Assembly: GCF_017355265.1 (NCBI RefSeq)
Contig: NZ_JADIJQ010000021.1
Span: 1-51,553 of the forward strand
DNA: 51,553 nt
DNA from: Tessaracoccus sp. SD287
GTDB taxonomy: Bacteria; Actinomycetota; Actinomycetes; Propionibacteriales; Propionibacteriaceae
Reading direction: 5' to 3'
The number at the start of each line of letters is the position of its first letter. Within the stretch, counting starts at the first letter, position 1. The position numbers and the translations under genes were made by a program. Below, piece by piece: positions 50,176-51,553 of this stretch. Below the pieces are notes generated by a model, which was not told where the DNA came from, did not search any database, and worked only from the letters and a program-made list of their open reading frames with translations.

Positions 50176-51444
50176 GTGAACTGTCCACGATGTGCCACTG
50201 AATTGCCAGCAGGAATGCTGTTCTGCCACGTCTGCGGCCAGGAAATGGCGGCGGGGCAGGCCGGTCGTCGCAGTTTCGCCGTCAAGCCCGATGAACCCGT
50301 GCGGTCGTTCAAGGTCGTCTCGACGATCATGCCGACCGGGGCGGCCGAACGTCCCAAGACCTACCAGATCGCCCTGGTCATCGCGGTGGTCGCCGCCATC
50401 GGTGCCGCGCTGCTGGGCTGGACGCCGGTGGCGCTGATGGTGGCGGCCTTCGCCATCCCGATCGTCTACATCGTCTACCTCTACGACGTGAACCTCTGGG
50501 AGGATGCCCCCGTCCCGGTGACCGGGCTGGCCTTCGTGCTGACGGGTGTGCTGGCCGCTGCGTTCACGTGGTTCTGGAGGCGGCTGCAGTCGCCGCTGTT
50601 CGGTGCCGCCGCCGACGGCGGCGGCCCGCAGGCCACCCTGTCCGGGGTGCTGGTCATGGTGCTGCTGGTGCCGGTCGTGGGGGAGCTGATCCGCCAGGTC
50701 GGCCCGGTCATCCTGGCCTCGCGTCCCCAGTTCGACGACCTGATGGACGGGCTGACGTTCGGCATCGTCTCGGGCGTCGCCTACGCCACGGCCGACACCC
50801 TGGTGCGCCACTGGGCGCTGGTCGAGGGCGGCTTCAACTCACCCGGTGACGGCTGGTCGACGTGGACGACGCTGATGCTGCTCGAGGGCTTCGTCAAACC
50901 GCTGGTGATCGGCACCGCCACCGGCATCGCCTGCGCCGAGTTCGCCGGTCTTGGCCGCGGCTACGACGGGTTCACCCGGCGCTATGGCGTCGCGGTGGCC
51001 GAGGCCATCGGCTGGAACGTCCTGTACTTCGGCGGCACCTACCTGCTGGGGTTGCTGCGCCCGGGCTGGCTGAGCGTGCTGCTCTCGCTGGTGTGGGGTC
51101 TGCTGCTGCTGGCAGCGTTGCTGCTGCGGGTGCGCACCGTGCTGCAGACCGGCCTGCTGGAGGCCGCCCTCGAGAACGCCGCCCGCTTCCACGCCGACGC
51201 CGGCGTCGGCCCCGACGGTGACCTGCAGTTCTGCCCGGCCTGCGAGATGCCGCTGCTGGCCGGTGCGGCCTTCTGCGGGGCCTGCGGCGCGGCGCTCAGT
51301 GCCAGCACCGCCGGACACCACCGCGACACGGCGGCGGCCATGGCTGGCCCTGCCACCACCGCCACCGCGGCGGACGACGGGGTGGGGCCACCACCGGTCG
51401 CCGCCGGGTCGGCACGACTCGACGACGAGGAGGCCACCTCATGA
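50176..51444 (+). CDS. Multi-spanning membrane protein with a zinc ribbon at each end (PrsW-like)
   Basis: The 422-residue protein begins with a four-Cys zinc ribbon (C3, C6, C17, C20), has about eight membrane helices (residues 70-330) resembling the PrsW/CPBP type of intramembrane protease, and ends with a second ribbon (C353, C356, C367, C370) and a disordered tail. The metalloprotease residues look degenerate: the EExxK position reads GELIRQ and the FxxxE position reads YATAD. It may therefore be a non-proteolytic relative. The GTG at 50176 follows AAAGGA. The stop overlaps the next ATG by 4 nt, so the two are co-expressed. Confidence 0.65.
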   Translation: MNCPRCATELPAGMLFCHVCGQEMAAGQAGRRSFAVKPDEPVRSFKVVSTIMPTGAAERPKTYQIALVIAVVAAIGAALLGWTPVALMVAAFAIPIVYIVYLYDVNLWEDAPVPVTGLAFVLTGVLAAAFTWFWRRLQSPLFGAAADGGGPQATLSGVLVMVLLVPVVGELIRQVGPVILASRPQFDDLMDGLTFGIVSGVAYATADTLVRHWALVEGGFNSPGDGWSTWTTLMLLEGFVKPLVIGTATGIACAEFAGLGRGYDGFTRRYGVAVAEAIGWNVLYFGGTYLLGLLRPGWLSVLLSLVWGLLLLAALLLRVRTVLQTGLLEAALENAARFHADAGVGPDGDLQFCPACEMPLLAGAAFCGACGAALSASTAGHHRDTAAAMAGPATTATAADDGVGPPPVAAGSARLDDEEATS

Positions 51445-51553
51445 GCACCCCGCAGTACCCCCAGGGCCCCGAGTGGGGGCCGACCGTGCAGCGTCCCATG
51501 CGCCCTGGTCAACCCTCGGCACCGGGATGGAACCCGCAGGCGGGGCCGGGCTA
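51441..51553 (+). CDS. N-terminal part of a Pro/Gly/Gln-rich protein, cut by the window edge
   Basis: The ATG at 51441 overlaps the stop of the preceding gene. The 37 visible residues (MSTPQYPQGPEWGPTVQRPM and onward) are rich in Pro, Gly and Gln with no hydrophobic stretch. Such openings are common as cytoplasmic tails of actinobacterial membrane proteins. The rest lies outside the window, so no function can be given. Confidence 0.7.
   Translation, partial: MSTPQYPQGPEWGPTVQRPMRPGQPSAPGWNPQAGPG

Noticed and set aside
50176-51444. Call as an active PrsW protease
   Set aside because: The two glutamate motifs needed for metal binding are not seen, so I kept only PrsW-like.

Overview
This 51.5 kb window is a very GC-rich, gene-dense chromosome segment from an actinobacterium. 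The gene order, the actinobacterium-type promoters and the single-gene hits all look actinobacterial. A large FAD/4Fe-4S D-lactate dehydrogenase (Dld-II type), with otherwise reduced Mycobacterium/Streptomyces-like synteny, suggests the Propionibacteriaceae (Propionibacterium/Cutibacterium-like). That family call is an inference. No insertion sequence, prophage or CRISPR array was seen.

Layout. (1) 1-1286: a DUF2891 gene on the minus strand, with a 3' remnant of a HigA-type antitoxin gene behind it. (2) 1309-7591: an SOS-controlled lesion-bypass operon. It has a perfect LexA box and a structured leader, then DUF6504, a SAV_6107-type HEPN protein, the error-prone polymerase DnaE2 and a Y-family polymerase (DinB) in the place where other bacteria carry ImuB. 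The N-terminus of DinB is encoded by three tandem copies of a 36-bp GC-rich repeat; its 27-nt core recurs 34 kb away. (3) 7611-12595, minus strand: DUF3040, then the TgpA-like transglutaminase, DUF58 and MoxR operon.

(4) 12781-31836: a near-complete actinobacterial division and cell-wall (dcw) cluster: mraZ, rsmH, ftsL, ftsI, murE, murF, mraY, murD, ftsW, murG, murC, ftsQ, ftsZ, pgeF, sepF, yggT and divIVA. A 10-bp-periodic MraZ operator array precedes it, a probable mraW RNA motif lies between mraZ and rsmH, and a separate ftsZ promoter follows ftsQ. Most genes overlap by 1-4 nt, which implies translational coupling. The yggS gene usually found between pgeF and sepF is absent. (5) 31866-36112: a small sugar-catabolism unit (FGGY kinase, class II aldolase, 2-hydroxyacid dehydrogenase) divergent from its SorC-family regulator. 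It sits between divIVA and the dksA/lspA/rluD group.

(6) 36241-43964: dksA-like gene, lspA, rluD, pyk, tRNA-Leu(CAA), an ANTAR response regulator (pdtaR-like), a hotdog thioesterase and polA. (7) 43977-47582, minus strand: D-lactate dehydrogenase and a class F-like sortase. (8) 47837-51553: rpsA, coaE, a membrane protein with a zinc ribbon at each end (PrsW-like), and the start of a further gene cut by the window edge.

Several first-in-transcript genes (DUF2891, the SorC regulator, pyk, the thioesterase, polA, dld and perhaps coaE) have a TANNNT-type -10 hexamer 6-7 nt before the start codon and little or no Shine-Dalgarno sequence. This is the signature of leaderless mRNAs. Operon-internal and dcw genes instead use Shine-Dalgarno sites or stop/start overlaps.
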